Source: Sulfurimonas sp.
GTDB lineage: Bacteria; Campylobacterota; Campylobacteria; Campylobacterales; Sulfurimonadaceae
NCBI GenBank assembly: GCA_012963655.1
Contig: DTVI01000228.1
Coordinates: 1-22,122, forward strand
DNA: 22,122 bases
Reading direction: 5' to 3'
Shown: positions 22,040-22,122 of the stretch, piece by piece
Layout: every line of letters begins with the position of its first letter
Position numbering within the stretch: the stretch's first letter is position 1
The notes under the pieces: model-generated
What the model saw: only the letters and a program-made list of their open reading frames with translations
Databases searched by the model: none
Told to the model about the DNA's origin: nothing
Position numbers and translations under genes: made by a program

Positions 22040-22122
22040 TTAAACTTCATCACTTAGGGTCAATGTGTCAAAAAACATATCTCTGTTACTTCTAAAGTTA
22101 TCAACTAAGGTGGTAAAACAAC
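22040..22122 (-). CDS. C-terminal end of the gene upstream of the barrel gene
   Basis: A minus-strand frame is open from the window end to TAA 22042-22040. Its last 26 residues include FTTLVDNFRSNRDMFF, ending DTLTLSDEV. It stops two bases before the barrel gene's ATG, the spacing of translationally coupled genes. Too little is visible to name it. Confidence 0.5.
   Translation of the reverse strand, partial: CFTTLVDNFRSNRDMFFDTLTLSDEV

Noticed and set aside
1..22122. CRISPR arrays, tRNA or rRNA genes, insertion sequences, phage genes
   Set aside because: None was seen: no regularly spaced repeats, cloverleaf patterns, transposase or integrase motifs, or terminal repeats with target duplications.

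Overview
The window is AT-rich chromosomal DNA that reads as Campylobacterota (the former Epsilonproteobacteria), most like a Sulfurimonas/Sulfurovum-type organism. The reasons are a class Ia NrdA ending in CVGCQ, a diheme cytochrome c peroxidase, RNase J with a long Asn-rich N-terminus directly after rsmA, REC-DUF3369 signalling proteins, and DsrE-type and LVIVD-type periplasmic proteins. The genus is an inference from protein style; no search was run.

Layout. 1-379: end of a mechanosensitive channel gene (+). 380-1372: decayed DNA, with a possible broken minus-strand ORF and a two-gene operon (small protein plus DsrE-like protein) killed by frameshifts. 1373-2157: a periplasmic thioredoxin-fold gene (+) facing a hypothetical gene (-). 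2230-6194: nrdA and purB on the minus strand, with a terminator after purB. 6195-7324: a parS palindrome, then an RluA-family pseudouridine synthase gene with a second perfect parS inside its coding sequence. 7325-8897: about 1.5 kb without an intact gene, holding a 240-codon pseudogene (-), nested inverted repeats and a promoter-to-terminator unit that may be a small RNA or leader. 8898-9914: cytochrome c peroxidase (+). 9985-10784: a dead REC-GGDEF gene (+). 10781-11963: rlmN plus an overlapping 35-codon membrane-protein ORF (-). 12074-13141: an orphan REC-DUF3369 regulator with the stump of a histidine kinase upstream (-). 13197-16186: a nucleoside-phosphorylase-like gene, hisF and a secreted beta-propeller gene (-). 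16360-20258: a plus-strand run of a hypothetical gene, a lipoprotein gene, rsmA and rnj. 20259-20708: hairpins and a short coding remnant. 20709-22122: an outer-membrane beta-barrel gene (-) two bases after the end of another gene.

How it fits together. The intact genes are mostly housekeeping: dNTP and purine synthesis, rRNA/tRNA modification, mRNA decay and histidine synthesis. Between them lie at least five broken genes, and three signalling genes are affected (a dead REC-GGDEF protein, a histidine kinase reduced to its last residues, and a response regulator left without an output domain). This pattern looks like ongoing loss of signalling and accessory functions.

The strongest unexpected signal is the pair of perfect 16-bp ParB-binding palindromes (TGTTTCACGTGAAACA) 784 bp apart, one of them inside a protein-coding gene. 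They suggest that this window is part of the chromosome's centromere-like region, probably near the replication origin. No insertion sequence, CRISPR array, tRNA or rRNA gene was seen, and I found no clear novel multi-gene system.
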